Assembly (NCBI GenBank): GCA_003696125.1
Contig: RFHZ01000360.1
Span: 1 to 5,601 of the forward strand
Reading direction: 5' to 3'
Length of the DNA: 5,601 bases
Source of the DNA: Nitrospinota bacterium
Lineage (GTDB): Bacteria; Tectomicrobia; Entotheonellia; J063
Under the pieces are notes generated by a model. That model ran no database searches. It was not told the origin of the DNA and saw only the letters and a program-made list of their open reading frames with translations. The position numbers were made by a program, and so were the translations under genes. Below, one piece after another: positions 4,996 to 5,601 of this stretch. Within the stretch, counting starts at the first letter, position 1. Every line of letters begins with the position of its first letter.

Positions 4996-5601
4996 CTAGG
5001 GAGTATGTTTATCCTTTTCCTGGTGTTCCTCTTCGTGGTGTCCTTTTTCCTCTTCTTCGTGGTGTTCCTCTTTCTCCTCCTCCATCGCCTCGTGTCCATG
5101 CTTATGCCCTGCGGCCATCTGGCTGGGGGTAAAGATGTGCGGGTGCCGCAGGGAGACGGTCGGCTGCAGGGAGACCTTGATAAATGGGCTGCCCACCGCC
5201 GCATGACAGCTATTGCAGAGGGCCGTGGTCTGGTCTAGCAGGGTAAGGAAGCGGGCACGATCGCCATCGGCGATGATCTCTTGCATCCCGGTAAAGAAGG
5301 GGGCCAGAAAGCTCTCCAGGAGCACCCCTCTTTGCGGATCGATCGCTTTTAACTGCTCGGCGACCCGTTTCATCTGCAGGAATTCATGGCCGGCCGTGGC
5401 CCAATCCCCGGCTTCCCCGGCAAAGTGGAGCACGTGGAAGCGCTCGCTGAACTCCGGCATCAGGGTGGCGAAATCGGGTCGCAGGCTCCAGAGGAGATCG
5501 AGCTTCTTTTCAATGGCCTGCAAACGGGTCTCGATTGTGCGCAGGGTGTGGAGGATCTCCTTGAGATCTTCCTCAGGTGTAGAGGCCTCTCCACTCCATA
5601 C
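4996..5601 (-). CDS. Putative exported c-type cytochrome-like protein with His/Glu-rich C-terminal tail (5' end beyond window)
   Basis: The final 201 codons of a gene whose start lies outside; the frame is open to the last base. Residue numbers here count from the window edge. Residues 11-40 form an amphipathic, coiled-coil-like helix rich in spaced Leu/Ile, followed by a mostly helical region. A single heme-attachment motif CNSCH (Cys129, Cys132, His133; bases 5217-5203) sits near the end of the helical part, followed by GSPFIKVSLQP. That placement recalls the four-helix cytochrome c' fold and small periplasmic proteins with a CNxCH...FIxV...P ending, as I remember them. Residues 166-201 form a tail of His and Glu/Lys with nine histidines, plausible for binding metal ions. 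Covalent heme attachment requires export, so a signal peptide is expected upstream of the window. It precedes the histidine kinase by 138 bases on the same strand. I do not recognise a named gene; heme binding is likely, function unknown. Confidence 0.85.
   Translation of the reverse strand, partial: VWSGEASTPEEDLKEILHTLRTIETRLQAIEKKLDLLWSLRPDFATLMPEFSERFHVLHFAGEAGDWATAGHEFLQMKRVAEQLKAIDPQRGVLLESFLAPFFTGMQEIIADGDRARFLTLLDQTTALCNSCHAAVGSPFIKVSLQPTVSLRHPHIFTPSQMAAGHKHGHEAMEEEKEEHHEEEEKGHHEEEHQEKDKHTP
5005..5070 (-). repeat. Imperfect 24-bp tandem repeat coding the His/Glu-rich tail
   Basis: The decamer cttcgtggtg (plus-strand reading) occurs at 5031-5040 and again at 5055-5064, exactly 24 bases (8 codons) apart. 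It encodes repeated HHEE units separated by Glu/Lys. A more degenerate copy (tggtgttcct) lies near 5021. The period is a multiple of three, so expansion or contraction would keep the frame. Confidence 0.55.

Noticed and set aside
4750-5238. 162-codon plus-strand frame with a very hydrophobic stretch (Phe/Leu/Val run)
   Set aside because: The apparent membrane helix is the antisense reading of the His/Glu-rich tail of the heme protein; no ribosome binding site or domain supports it.
5521-5523. TTG at 5523 as start of the heme protein
   Set aside because: The same frame is open to the window edge with plausible protein (continuous amphipathic helix), and an exported heme protein needs an N-terminal signal that is missing from that start.
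1-5601. tRNA, rRNA, CRISPR array, insertion sequence or transposon ends
   Set aside because: I saw no cloverleaf, regularly spaced repeats, transposase motifs or terminal inverted repeats anywhere in the window.

Overview
All supported genes in this window lie on the minus strand, so the genetic order runs from high to low coordinates: a c-type (heme) cytochrome-like protein (partial, 5601-4996), a membrane histidine kinase (4857-3052), an NtrC-type sigma54-activating response regulator (2884-1499), a MerR-family regulator (1468-1031), and the N-terminal part of a heavy-metal P1B-type ATPase (820 to the window edge). DNA is moderately GC-rich. Starts carry strong AAGGAG-like ribosome binding sites. 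A CXXCH heme protein and a sigma54 activator suggest a bacterium with periplasmic c-type cytochromes, but I cannot assign a phylum from this sequence alone.

Region by region: 4996-5601 is the 3' part of a helical CXXCH protein with an unusual His/Glu-rich tail. 4858-4995 is a non-coding gap with a GC-rich inverted repeat and the kinase ribosome binding site. 3052-4857 is a HAMP-PAS histidine kinase. 2885-3051 is a non-coding gap with a perfect extended -10 promoter pointing into the response regulator gene. Only 30 bases separate the response regulator from the MerR gene, so these two are probably co-transcribed. 821-1030 holds a textbook MerR-type promoter (20-bp spacer, perfect 9-bp dyad) that drives the ATPase gene.

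Together this looks like a metal-homeostasis island. A MerR sensor acts on a distorted promoter in front of a metal efflux ATPase, and it is genetically linked to a two-component system whose neighbour is a putative exported heme protein with a metal-binding-like tail. The direct MerR-to-ATPase link is well supported by the promoter. The link between the cytochrome, the two-component system and metal export is inference from gene order. The metal is unresolved: the operator half-site resembles copper (CueR) boxes, while the promoter spacing and the first cysteine of the MerR protein resemble divalent-metal (ZntR/MerR-like) sensors. The ATPase segment that would decide specificity lies outside the window.
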